Below are positions 1-10,086 of a stretch of DNA of 41,641 nucleotides, one piece after another. The position numbers were made by a program, and so were the translations under genes. Position 1 is the stretch's first letter. Every line of letters starts with the position of its first letter. The DNA is taken from contig MU386019.1 in the NCBI GenBank assembly GCA_022497145.1, forward strand, positions 1 to 41,641, read 5' to 3'. The stretch comes from Rostrohypoxylon terebratum (taxonomy: Eukaryota; Ascomycota; Sordariomycetes; Xylariales; Hypoxylaceae). The notes beneath the pieces are model-generated. The model searched no databases, was not told the DNA's origin, and was given only the letters and a program-made list of their open reading frames with translations.

Positions 1-1656
1 CACCTTTGATCTGATCTCTACGAGTACTGCTAACAAACAAGGAAACCCACGAATCACCCCGTATACCTAAGTACCTAGGTATAGGTTCGTAACACCATCT
101 CGAGTCCATGCTGTTGAAGGCTTCGAGAGCTACTCATATTCTTTTGCATACTGTGCACACACATGAATCCATGTAATTCAAACACTAAATTTTCGAATTT
201 ATTTCTAGGGCTATTCAAACGGGTCCACGCGGAGACAATCAATTCTATCCAGAAGCTATGATACACAATTCAAGGCAATTGCCATTCAAGTCTAGTCAGG
301 CTATGATGTCGCCAATTGCTCATGGCTTCTCGGCGCTGTGTCATATAATTTCACATCAATGACTGATCCCCGCCAGAGCTAGCAGGCAAGTGGACGAGGG
401 GGGATATCAGATGAAAATCCAAACAAAGCAACTAAATAATATGGACCCAAGTGCTGTAAGTGATGGTTAAATGGGTGTTTTGTACATTCTTGGTATTGCA
501 TCACATCGTTCTACCATAATTGAAAGAAACAATTTGCTAGAAACCAATACACTTCTACGAGAAAACATTCATCACAACAGACAACCCATATTCTTGTCTG
601 GACGGTCCTGAAGGATAGAGTCCGCTATCCCTTTTAATGGTGTCTGTAATGTTCTGTTAACCTAGGTTAAGTGTTACGTGCGGTGGTGAATGGCCAACGA
701 TCTACTCGAGATTTAACCTCAGACTCGGGAAACAAACATGCTATGATTTGAGACTATAGGACTTAGCTAAGAGAGATAGATGAGAGTCATCACTCGACTG
801 TTATTACCATTGCATGTAGCGTGAACTGATGTTGATATTGTAAATGTATACTGCTATATTCATATACTGCATAGACCAATACTTAAGCATATTAAGCGGT
901 ATGTATATGCAATAATACCATATACAATTCATTAAACCCACGTGCATGGCTCAACATCAACAGGACGTCTTTCATGAGTTGAAAAAATTCAATAATGTGT
1001 ACTCAAATAGCAGAAATATAATTGGCGTCGCTATAAATGATCAAAGTCTTTTCGATTGTAGACTTCATTTTTTGGAATAGGTATAAGTATGCATTAATCT
1101 TTACTTACTAATCTGTCGAAGTCCGTATAGCAAATGTGACGTCATAGCGGACAATGACGGTCGAATTATTCTCGACCGGCCGTCCGAAGTCAGATTGACC
1201 CATAGCTAGCGCGGTGCCGATCTGGCTAAAACTCGGCGGATTGCGGCATTGAGGAGCCTACAGGCGGAATAGGGGGGCTATTGGGGTGGATTCATTCAAG
1301 TCTTCGGAAAGTATAATAAGGTCTTAAGTTTACCCCCGAGAGCAGATAGGAATGTGGTCGCTTTCAAAATAGCATATGATCTTTCTTCTTTTTGTTTGGC
1401 TATCAATCACAAATATGCGATTCTATGGGAGCACCCCACACAGATGAACAACAGCGAGCCAAGAAATGCTTCCCAATTATGATTGCATAGGTACTCTAGA
1501 AACGCCAATATATGTCGAATTATAGCTTGTATATGGGCAACTCCGAAGTCAAGTGGAACAGTGTCAATACAATGCGTCATACGAAGAAAAGGGGTTCGGA
1601 GTCAAAGTCGAGCAAGACATTAATTAGTTAGGTACTGATTAAATAATACATCTTAT
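1..1656. other. intergenic region, no gene seen
   Basis: This is AT-rich DNA with many stops in all frames and no extended open frame with coding character. It holds short palindromic CCTAGGTA-type motifs near 70-85 and a perfect TGACGTCA (CRE-like, bZIP-type) site at 1137-1144. The site lies on the 3' side of the neighbouring esterase gene, so a role is not evident. A moderately GC-richer patch at about 1150-1290 has no open frame that I can recognise. Confidence 0.6.
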
Positions 1657-3853
1657 CTAAGATAAATAGTAATCTAACCCCAACCCCAGAGCATCACACT
1701 GCTCTGCCTCAAGGAACGGCCCCTGGAAGCTGGGCCACTGTAGCGTTCGCATAGTCATGCCTTCGTCGAAGGTCGAAGCCTCCCACTTCCCAGAACGTTC
1801 GATCTCCTCCAGTGTGCTCGTGTATCCCCTGGCTTCGAGGAACTCGACGTCTGGATTAGGGTCGAAGGTCCGCGCGAAGGAACTAAACGTATCAACGACG
1901 AACTGCTCGAAGGGAAGATCGATCTCGTCACGCATAGGCAGGCTCTGTCGCGCTAGGTTGCCGAAGATGTAGTACAGCTCGCCCGAGTGACATTTCAGGT
2001 ACTCGGCGCTCGGGTCGCCGTAGGGGTGCGCGTCGGTCTTGGGCGGCTCGCAGACGTCGAGTTTGGGCCAGCCGGTGGTCTGGTACGTTCGGTTGAACTC
2101 GTAGTAGTAGACGGGTGGGAACCGGTTGTTTTTGAGACCGGCATATACGGTGGCCTGGTCTATGCATTTGAATATCCCGTCCGTGGCGAGATGCGAGCCC
2201 ATGTCGAATAAGGCTAGAGTCTTATTTGATATGTTGGGAATGGGGAAGAGATCCGAGGGCGGAATGTCGAAGCCTTGGGAGGCGAGGTATGCGGATTGGT
2301 TCGTGGTAGTGGGGTAGGAGATGAACGGCGCACCGTCGTCGCGGGTCGTGCCCATCATGATGTGCACAGGAAGAGTAGGTCCATCAAGTTGAAGCTGGTC
2401 AGACGTTAGGTAAGTCCCATCGACGACCGGATACCTCGCAACGGTTCCAAGGTTCGCGAGTTCATAGGGCGATATAGCCCGCAAGCAGTCTACCTGAGAC
2501 GTCGCATTCGCGCATCCAGTCTTTTGCAAAATGGTATTTCCTGCTACCTCTAACTCCTCGTCAATCGTGTAGTACTTAGAGTACGTAGTACCGTAGTTTA
2601 TGCCTCCGAGGTTGCTCACAGGTATAGCTGCGGCGAATTTTCCGATCGATTTCGGAGAAGCTATCAAGGCTCGAACACTACCCGCTCCGGCAGACTGTCC
2701 GAAAATAGTGATCCTATCCGGGTCGCCGCCAAAATCTTTGATATGATTTCTTACCCAGTCTAGGGCGTTTATCTGGTCAGCTAGCCCGAAGTTTCCATTG
2801 GTAACGTTATCCTTCAATGCAAGGAACCCGAGAGTGGTGAGTCGATAATTGATGCCAACCACGACAACATCGCCTCTCGATGCTAGGTTGCCCCCGTCGG
2901 AAGTGGGATCGTTTCCCGTCCCGCCCGTAAAAGCGCCACCATGTATCCAAAACTTGGCACAGTCAATCACAGATCTGCAAATTTGCTTTTTTTAGGGGGG
3001 CTTATGACTCACCATAACTGGCTTGAGGTTTTTTGCAGCGGAATCGGGACCTGGGATGTAAGTGGTCCAGATATTCAGGAAGAGACAGTCTTCGCTCCCA
3101 ACATTCCCTGCCTGAACGCATTGCGATCCGTATTCAAGTACGGACATCTCATTTCCACTACCAACGTATGGCTCGGAATAAGTAAATCGCTCGGGCTGAG
3201 GTGCATATCGAATCCCTAGAAAGCGAAAACTGAGGCGATCACGGAAGCTAGAGAAGAATCAATACACGGTGATCCCTTGAATGTTGAGCAAGTGAGTCGG
3301 CAGTGAAGATGTTTACCCCGTAAGAGTTTCGTTATTAGATTCCACCGTGACCTGCCATCTCTCATCCGTATCCTGGAACGTCTGGTTGGAAAACGGCGCC
3401 GATTGCGTGCATACGACCGGCAACTCGGCACCTAACTTCACCGGAGTTATGCGGCCAGCCGTGTCGATGGCGTGGGTAGCTGCGTTTCCGGCTGCGGTCC
3501 AAAATTGTGAAAAGCCAATATTTGAGCCCCAGTACTTGATATAATTTAATATATTTTTGGTGCTACTCGACTTTAAATCAGGAGACCAAAGCTTCTCCCC
3601 CACGGCTTCACAAGCTACGCTGGCGTCATCCAATGACCGGGCTTCTAGCAATAAAACCCCTGAATTGGAGGCTGAACCGGTGGCACCTAGAAATCGGCTT
3701 AGATGACTTTCCCAGTGAGATTACCGTTGTACTGTGTGACTTACCTTGAAGATCATTATCAATTACTAATGTAAGGCTGGAGTTCAAAGTCTGCGGGGAA
3801 GGTATCGCGACAGCTCCGACAGCGAATATAGTACTTAATAAACCCAACAACAT
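1657..3853 (-). CDS. secreted type-B carboxylesterase/lipase with N-terminal Cys-containing domain
   Basis: Predicted to hydrolyse carboxylic esters outside the cell (alpha/beta-hydrolase, carboxylesterase type B). Exons on the minus strand: 3853-3745, 3659-3317, 3247-3013 and 2952-1657, with phases that join cleanly to 660 aa. I chose ATG 3853 because it opens directly into a signal peptide (MLLGLLSTIFAVGAVA); the longer frame begins at GTG. Catalytic features: oxyanion loop FWIHGGAFTGG from residue 230, nucleophile Ser316 in GQSAGAG, acidic residue probably Asp435 in TTRDDGAPF (Asp rather than the usual Glu), and His551 in CHSGELYY. The last intron uses an AAG acceptor at 2953, giving KPVM/FWIHGG as expected for the family. 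Residues about 37-150 form an extra domain absent from simple esterases (see finding). Several NxS/T sites fit secretion. Substrate unknown. Confidence 0.88.
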
Positions 3854-4587
3854 CGCGGATCCAATTGAAGCCTCACAAGGCCGCGAAAGCACAACCAGAG
3901 CAACAGGAACTGGAGGGAAAGCAAAGCTAGCACTGAGCCATCTCCGCGCTTTTTAAAAGTAAACATCATGACCTCACTCCCCCCGGAACCCGGCTCGCGC
4001 AGTTCCATCCTCGGCATTCTCAGCAGATAAGTTACATCTAGCGTGCATACTGACCTGACTATAGTCGCATCGTCGTCCCAAACGGGCTCGTTAACGCACG
4101 GTGAAGAAAGTGGAGAGCTATATGTTGCGTAGACTAAGTCGTTACCCCAATGTTAAATGACCTAAATAGGTCTAGAAGCGGTTTTCTTAAGTCGTATCCA
4201 TTTAGCCTGAATTGGAGGCGGACTTTGGTTCAGTTGTCGCGAAATGATATGCCGAGCCGCCAATTTATGTAGGGCTAGGATTGGGATAGGAACGCGATCC
4301 ATTGATCCTTCGTTCCAGATAGCGACAATAGGTAGGCTTCAATGAATTGGCGAATTGGCGATGTGGCGATGTGAGAGGAGTAGGATCGTGAGAATTGTTA
4401 GTAGTCTTGTTGCCTGTGTGCACGGAGATCTCTTGGTAAGCAATGTGTTAGTCGCAGCTTTTTCAAATCTACAGCATTCCTAGTGAGGTAAAATCAAAAC
4501 TTCAATTCGCTAAGTGGGTATATGTATGTGTTAGCCGCCGTAGAAACAAGGGAAATCGCAATGCCAGTACGCCAATATACATTCATT
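3854..4587. other. intergenic: esterase promoter and membrane-protein 3' flank
   Basis: These 734 bp lie between two minus-strand genes arranged head to tail. They must hold the esterase promoter and the terminator of the upstream rhodopsin-domain gene. I see no further coding exon. A small direct repeat, gcgaattggcgat followed by gtggcgatgtg, is present at about 4349-4372. Confidence 0.45.
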
Positions 4588-5956
4588 TCATGCCTCCACG
4601 CCTGCCTGATATCTCTCTTCTCTCATAGCAGCGAAGCGCCAGTCAGAGGCATCCAACAGACCATACTCGTCGTCTTGGGTCCCGTTGAGTGTCGTGTCGG
4701 CGTAGCTCGATGCAGGTTTCCCCCGGCCAGCGGGGTTATCGTGACCTCCGATCGTGTTATTTGCCGCTCGCGCCCAATATCCGGCGGATTTCTTGGTATC
4801 GCCGGAGGACTGGGTATCGTCAGGTTTTCGAACGAAGGACGGCCAGGTCATGACTTTCGTACTTTGGTGACTGCTCCAGCCAGTCCAGTCTCGGACGTGT
4901 GAGCACGCTACCTTCCAGAGGGGTGCTAACGTCGCGACGCAGGCGCAGATAAGTCCTGTTTGAACTTCAAAGATTGACAAGGTGAAGCTGATGCCAGCCC
5001 ACCACGGTCTATCGGTAGTTCCGACCACTGTGAGCACTGAGTTAGCCCTATTTCTTCTTTTTTTTCGGAAGGGGTTGTATAGGTAATATAGACATACTGT
5101 TAAATGTTGCGATTCCCCAACGAGCGACAGCTATCGCCCAGGAACTGTAGTCACCTACGTCAGTAATAGTTCGAGGAGGGGTAGGTTGTATACTAACATG
5201 AAGCCGCAACTTAGAACTATACTCAACCCGATCTTTTGTCGTGTAGTGGCTACTTGCAATTTCCATATCATTGTCAGAGGTAGGATTGCGATGATTAGAT
5301 CGCTAGCCATATTACAGGCCCCGTAAAAGGTAGCCGTGATAGTGCTGTTGATGCACACCCCCGGAATATCTGGCTGCCACTTCTTTCTGATTGGGTGGCA
5401 ACCGAGAAACTCCGTCATCATATTACAGAACAGGTAGCTCACGCAGAAGAACAGAGTGCCATAGCAAGTCCATCTAAACCTTGCGTAAACGCCGAATAAC
5501 TGAAGGTACATGATGAGTAGGGCGCTTTTAAACCCGCACAAGGCGAGTGCGTAGAACTCGGACGAGATTCCGATCCACAGATAATAACGTGAGTTGAGTT
5601 CTGAATCGTATTGCCATATATGTAAACCCATTCCGTTGTATGTCGCGATGGCCATGAGGACGGAGTGGGCGATGCAGACGAGCATCGTCAGGGCCACAAT
5701 ATCTGTCGTGAATCAGCATCGCGATGCTGCTTTCGCGCATAGGGGACGTACAGTCATCAAGTGTAAGCTTTTTAGCCTTCAGTATGTAAATTCGTGTATA
5801 GAAGCGCAGTACCACGAAGAAGAAGGTGACAAACGGCATGGCAACCGCTGCGCGCCAGACGTGGACGCCATTTTCGGCAGGTAGGTGGTCCGGTGGCGTT
5901 CCATCAAATGTTCCTGTTGGTGATGCACGCTCTATAAGTGCCGGTATGTAAGTCAT
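4588..5956 (-). CDS. PTH11-like rhodopsin-domain integral membrane protein
   Basis: A seven-helix plasma-membrane protein of the fungal rhodopsin-domain (SAT4/PTH11-like) family; such proteins are GPCR-like and mostly uncharacterised. Exons: 5956-5752, 5702-5198, 5144-5098 and 5027-4588; the joined length is 398 aa. Family marks are LRFYTRIYILKAKKLTLDDY at the helix 1 end/loop and IWQYDSELNSRYYLWIGISSEFYALAL in the central region. Others are the HPIRKKW..IPGVCINS loop with its conserved Cys, and WWAGISFTLSIFEVQTGLICACVATLAPLW before the last cytoplasmic tail. Exon 2 most likely ends at a GTTAGT donor (5197), which gives an open join (GFI/SWAIAVARW); using GTATAC three bases later would break the frame. 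The tail after residue about 300 is hydrophilic and low in conservation. It lacks an N-terminal CFEM cysteine domain. Ligand and role unknown. Confidence 0.82.
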
Positions 5957-6971
5957 ATCGAGGAGACCTTACGAGTCCTCAGCCCTACCCATCGGGTGAT
6001 GACGCCAGCACCATAGATAGCCGATCTGGTGATGAACACAAAGAAACGAGGGTATTGGTGATGATGATTACCTAGGTATGATGATGGGTTAGAAGAGATT
6101 TGGGTAAAGTTCTGACGGCCGGTAGACTGATCACTTCAGACAGCTAAGGTGTCGGATATCGGGATCCTGCTGACTCATTGCGATCCTGCTCGGGCGGAGT
6201 GGGTGTTTATGAATCCTGCGTTTCGTTTCCTTCGCATGCTCCATCTTATCAAAAAGCCACGCGATGAAGCTCTGTGATGCAATTATTGTCTATTAGTGTC
6301 TAGCGCTTACAGGCTTCATTAGGGCTGAGACGTTGAGCAGGGTCTTTCGACCTATCAAGAGGCTTAGTGATAGATTACGCAGGTAGGGAAACATCACGTA
6401 AATTTTTCATCCATAAGGGAAATTAGCCCAGCGAGGAGGGGCCTAAGGGCCTGAACCCTTAGGGCAAAAGGTCGAGATAGTACTATGTAGTGTAGTTGAG
6501 TAACATCGCGTTCGTCGTGCTAAAGTCCATTAGGTCTTTTCCCCGTAGTGTTTCTTCTTTACATAGTAGATGCGGCGTAAGGGACGTGGAATTGGCTACC
6601 TACCCACCTATAAATAGCAGTCCAGGCACCTGGTTTAGTTGGTGGAGGCTAGCGTTCTGGTAGGGTTGCTGTTAGAAACTGATTAATATTTGCTTTTTTA
6701 GGTAGTATCCAGGGGCACCAATGCATGGGATCACCAATATGGGGTTCCAATATGAACAACACGGGGTGGCAATACACTGAAGATCGACGTTGGTGAATTA
6801 CTTACTACATAGTATGAAACTGGGATTGTGTGAAAGATTAAGATCGCCTAAATCGTGTTACTATGTAATAGATATTCATATCTATTGACCATAGAAAAGT
6901 AGAAGCTAGAACGGCATCTTCAAGAGTAAGTGTGTTTGGGGGAAATGGATTAATAATGTTGCAACATGTTA
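5957..6971. other. intergenic, no gene seen
   Basis: This is the upstream flank of the rhodopsin-domain gene, extending to the inverted-repeat element. It is AT-rich with stops in all frames. A TATA-like string (cctataaatagcag, about 6607-6620) lies on the plus strand but no open frame follows it. The right edge (6970-6971, TA) abuts the mobile element. Confidence 0.5.
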
Positions 6972-7018
6972 AGTCAGGGGGGGGGGGTTTCCGCCACCCC
7001 CTAGTTTCCGCTACCCTG
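6972..7018 (+). repeat. left terminal inverted repeat of the MITE
   Basis: This arm pairs with the right arm at 7527-7573. It contains AGTCAG, an 11-base G run, then TTTCCGCCACCCCCTAG and TTTCCGCTACCCTG. The second motif copy differs by one C/T change from the right arm. Confidence 0.8.
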
Positions 7019-7526
7019 TCAAAAGTCTAGCCATCCTAGGTATAGGGTCTTCTACTTTGGGTATAACACAGTACATCAATGAGATAAGATATCAAGTCTC
7101 TGTTTTGATTGGCTCAACTTTGACTAGTCATAAGCTTATTTCAGCGAACCAATTGAGTGCATTAACTAGTCTTATACTGGATTAGTAGATTATCCTTCCA
7201 GCTTAAACACGTTAGTCTACGGGCTGGAGAAGATTAATCCGAGTCACGGGGTTACTAAGCACAGATCACTTTTTCCAATTTTCTTCAGACAGCCTTTTAA
7301 TTGGTTTTTCGAATTATACCTTTATGCATTTGCATAAATATCACGTGACCGCTTCAAAGCAACTACCCAATTAAACGGCATTATTTTAAAATTTAAACTT
7401 TTTTTAGTTTATCGATAAAACTACGTCGTTTCATTGGTTCAAAACAGTACATCCAAATTCAGCTCTTAAAAGGTGGATTTCTATCATATCGCAGCATTTC
7501 ATTGGCTCATTATACCCTTGTCCTAC

Positions 7527-7573
7527 AGGGTGGCGGAAACTAGGGGGTGGCGGAAACCCCCCCCCCCCTGACT
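7527..7573 (-). repeat. right terminal inverted repeat of the MITE
   Basis: Reverse complement of the left arm: CAGGGTGGCGGAAACTAG, then GGGGTGGCGGAAAC, a 12-base C run and CTGACT. It is one base longer in the homopolymer than the left arm, as expected from replication slippage. Confidence 0.8.
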
Positions 7574-7938
7574 TACAGCTAAAAATGATTACAGCTAGCT
7601 CTCTCCACCGGCTGTTGAATAGAGTTAAGACTCCGTAATGGATGTCTTAGTTACGCCCAGTGGCATCCACTAGTCCCGGTGAAACTGTCTTAGTGCGGGC
7701 GGGAAGAAGCGTTGTGGCTGCCCTGGAGATATGGATGAATGCCGAATTCGGTAATAAGTGCGCTATTACCAATTCAAGCGTTAGTTACCCAGCAGCCTAG
7801 GAAAGAACATATGTCATACACTAGGCAGTAGGTAACGCGGAGTTTATCTGACGTGATGATTAAACTCAAAATACTACTTCAAAGTTAAATATGATTGGTG
7901 GCGTTTTCTAAGACGTTTATCACTTGTATCCGAAACGC
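7574..7938. other. 3' flank of the HeLo gene
   Basis: These 365 bp lie between the MITE and the first stop codon of the HeLo-pseudokinase gene. On the minus strand the gene's reading frame stays open for 17 codons past that stop, to a second TAA at 7885-7887 (see finding). The remainder shows no coding potential. Confidence 0.5.
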
Positions 7939-9812
7939 TTACTGCAGTTTGAGGTCTTCTTTCGAGTCATCTCTCACGTCGAAACCGTTTTGCAAACACG
8001 TGAGCACCACTTTTTGGTACTTCTCCCCCATCTTTGATGCCAGTCGTTTTTCCGCGTGTCGTACAAGATGTCTCTTGATCGATTGTGGATCCCGCACGTT
8101 TGCGAACCCGGACTTCTCCAGACTAGTTGCTTGTTGCCAAAGGCCTAATTGAAAAGTTTCATAAGCTACACGAAGAAAAAAAAGAGCCGAAGAAAGCGAT
8201 GGCTTACCGATTTCAAGCAAGACTACCCCAAACGAGTAGATATCGTGTACTTTGTTGAACAGTTGCGTCGGTCGCCCTTGTCGATCTGGATGGCGATAGA
8301 CATCACGCGTGAGACATCTGTCAGATTGTCCCTGTGAAAAATAGGTCTCTGGTCGACTAAACTCATAACCTAGAACCCATGGCTCTGAAAAATTGAGACT
8401 TTCCGCCGATGTGGCTGATGTAGCCGATGTAGATGTGGTGGGTGAGGAGACTGCGCTGCTGTCTATTTTCGGAGGGAAAAATAGTATGTTCTCGCTTCGA
8501 AAGCTCTTATGTACCCATTTAACAAGCTGCAGGTGTGATATACATCTTGCTAGCTGCAGAGCGAGAGCGAACCTCTGTCCTAGAGCGGGGGGTTGAGAAC
8601 CAGATCCAAGAATGTGATAGAGACTTTTGGGCTTGGCCTCGGAATCTTCCGGTATCGAGAACATGAACGCCACTCGGTTCAATTGCATTTGTCGTGCCCA
8701 GCCCCAGCATGACGGAGTTCGAAATACCGTCTCCTTTGGCTGACATAAAAGCTTAGCTAACTTATCGACGAGCTCATGCGTTCGCGAATCCATCTCCACC
8801 GGCACAGGGGATTCGGGAGCATATGAACGATACTCCACCAACATGGGTTTAGAATCCCATTTTACGACCCCAAACTTTTCCTCGACCGGGATGACGGAGT
8901 ATAGTGCGCGGCGCGCATCTTCGCTTCGCTGGATCTCGAGGGTGCCCCATAATGGTGTCTGCTCCGTACTCGTCGCCAATTGTAGCCTAGCATCAACGTC
9001 GAAACCCAACGTCCGCGAATTTGTGTCCTGTTCTAGATGTCGTAGGTGCTGGAGGTCCACGCCAATTGAAGTCCCCAAACACCACAATTTGATATGATCG
9101 TATATCCGCTTGTTGACATCGCTAAATTCGCGCACGAGTGCCTCAACGCGCTTCTTATCTAACAGGGACCATCGAAGACGTTGGATCGTCCGCGAAGGCT
9201 TCTTGGAGACCTCATGCAGTTGAAATGGGTTTGAATTAGACCCCAGAGGTGCCGCGACGAGAGGAATCGATTCTTTAGAGGTGCTGTCTACCAATCCTGC
9301 ATCTTCCGACAAAAATGACACCTGCCGCCGACTGAGAAGTTGGTGTGCTTGATCAATTATGCCAATGGCTTGCTCAAAGAGTAACTGAATATCGTTCTGT
9401 ACTTCAAAATCGAATTGCTCGAAAAGATTTCGTCCTTGATAAATCTATAATCCTCGTTCAAAACCCGTATGAGCGGAATTTCACGCGCACTGCTTACAGT
9501 AGACGGGTCGAATAACAATTGCCGAAGAGCTTTTGTTCGGTGATTATCATCCTTGATTTTCGTCTCCAATATTTTCGTGTCCTGAAGGAGCAGGGTTTAT
9601 GGTAAGAAGCGATACAAAAGCTAACCATAAATCAAATCGAATAAGATCAGTCTTCGATCCAATTGCGGACCGAATTGACCATACACAAGAATTGTTTCAC
9701 TCACATGGTCGAAGTCGCGGAAGTTTGAGACGAGTTCTGCTGTCCTCTCGCTGATTTTCCAAAGCTGGTCTACGGCTGTCAAAGCTAATCCCGCAACACT
9801 AAGAGGATCCAT
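7939..9812 (-). CDS. HeLo (prion-inhibition and propagation) domain - pseudokinase protein
   Basis: Likely a fungal cell-death or incompatibility protein. Exons: 9812-9705, 9581-9498, 9444-8208 and 8144-7939; 544 aa. Start ATG 9812 follows a non-ATG in-frame codon and opens with MDPLSVAGLALTAVDQLWKI, the hallmark hydrophobic N-terminus of HeLo domains. The HeLo region spans about residues 1-210 (LFEQFDFEVQNDIQ, then LLSRRQ at the end of the first block). Residues about 230-540 follow a kinase fold but look inactive. The catalytic loop reads HKSFRSENIL (376-385) instead of HRDxxxxN, and the DFG position appears to be GYE (423-425). LYHIL and DIYSFGVVLLEIG match lobes of the kinase fold. The 63-nt intron at 8207-8145 is in frame, so an unspliced reading looks continuous. 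The C-terminus may be cut by a nonsense change. The gene diverges from the kinase-ankyrin gene. Confidence 0.85.
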
Positions 9813-10086
9813 CACATATTCAAAGATGACAATTTAATAAGTCTTAGAGGGAAATGGATCACCAAACCACCTAGGAAGGCAATCTGCTATTTCTTTAGCG
9901 TAGCAATCATGGTGCATGGTCGGGCTGTGGCAACCCTGGCTGCATATTTCATTGGCTTAAGAGACCCTAAGGGAAGGGGAGGGCATGTCGCGCGAATCGT
10001 ACCTCTTTCAGCTGACTGAACATCGCAGACCTGATCCTACCTAACTCCGAACTCCGCTTCACTATTTTTCGCAATGACGATAAACA
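9813..10086. promoter_or_regulatory. 274-bp bidirectional promoter of the HeLo / kinase-ankyrin pair
   Basis: The two predicted ATGs (9812 minus, 10087 plus) point away from each other across this short spacer, so both promoters must lie here or overlap the first exons. I see no clear TATA box. An alternative upstream ATG for the plus gene at 10074 would open a short overlapping frame. Shared control of the pair is inference. Confidence 0.5.

Larger units (their letters stand above)
6972..7573. mobile_element. 602-bp non-autonomous inverted-repeat element (MITE, TA target site)
   Basis: The two ends are near-identical inverted repeats of about 47 bp. Each starts AGTCAGG, runs through an 11-12-base G tract and then carries two copies of a TTTCCGC(C/T)ACCC motif. 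Only one substitution and one G-tract length difference separate the arms. Each end is flanked by TA (6970-6971 and 7574-7575), the duplication expected of Tc1/mariner-pogo-type insertion. The interior is AT-rich and has no open frame, so the element has no transposase of its own. It also holds three diverged copies of a TTTCATTGGTTC-like word (about 7105, 7429 and 7496). The TSD class is inference from one copy. Confidence 0.72.

Noticed and set aside
3626..3892. Longer N-terminus for the esterase starting at 3892
   Set aside because: The codon is GTG; the ATG at 3853 leads directly into a signal peptide.
8145..8207. 63-nt stretch that reads as continuous coding sequence in the HeLo gene
   Set aside because: It has GTAAGC and TTAG borders and a T-rich interior, and its removal restores the kinase-fold match (LLEI/GLWQQ); treated as an in-frame intron.
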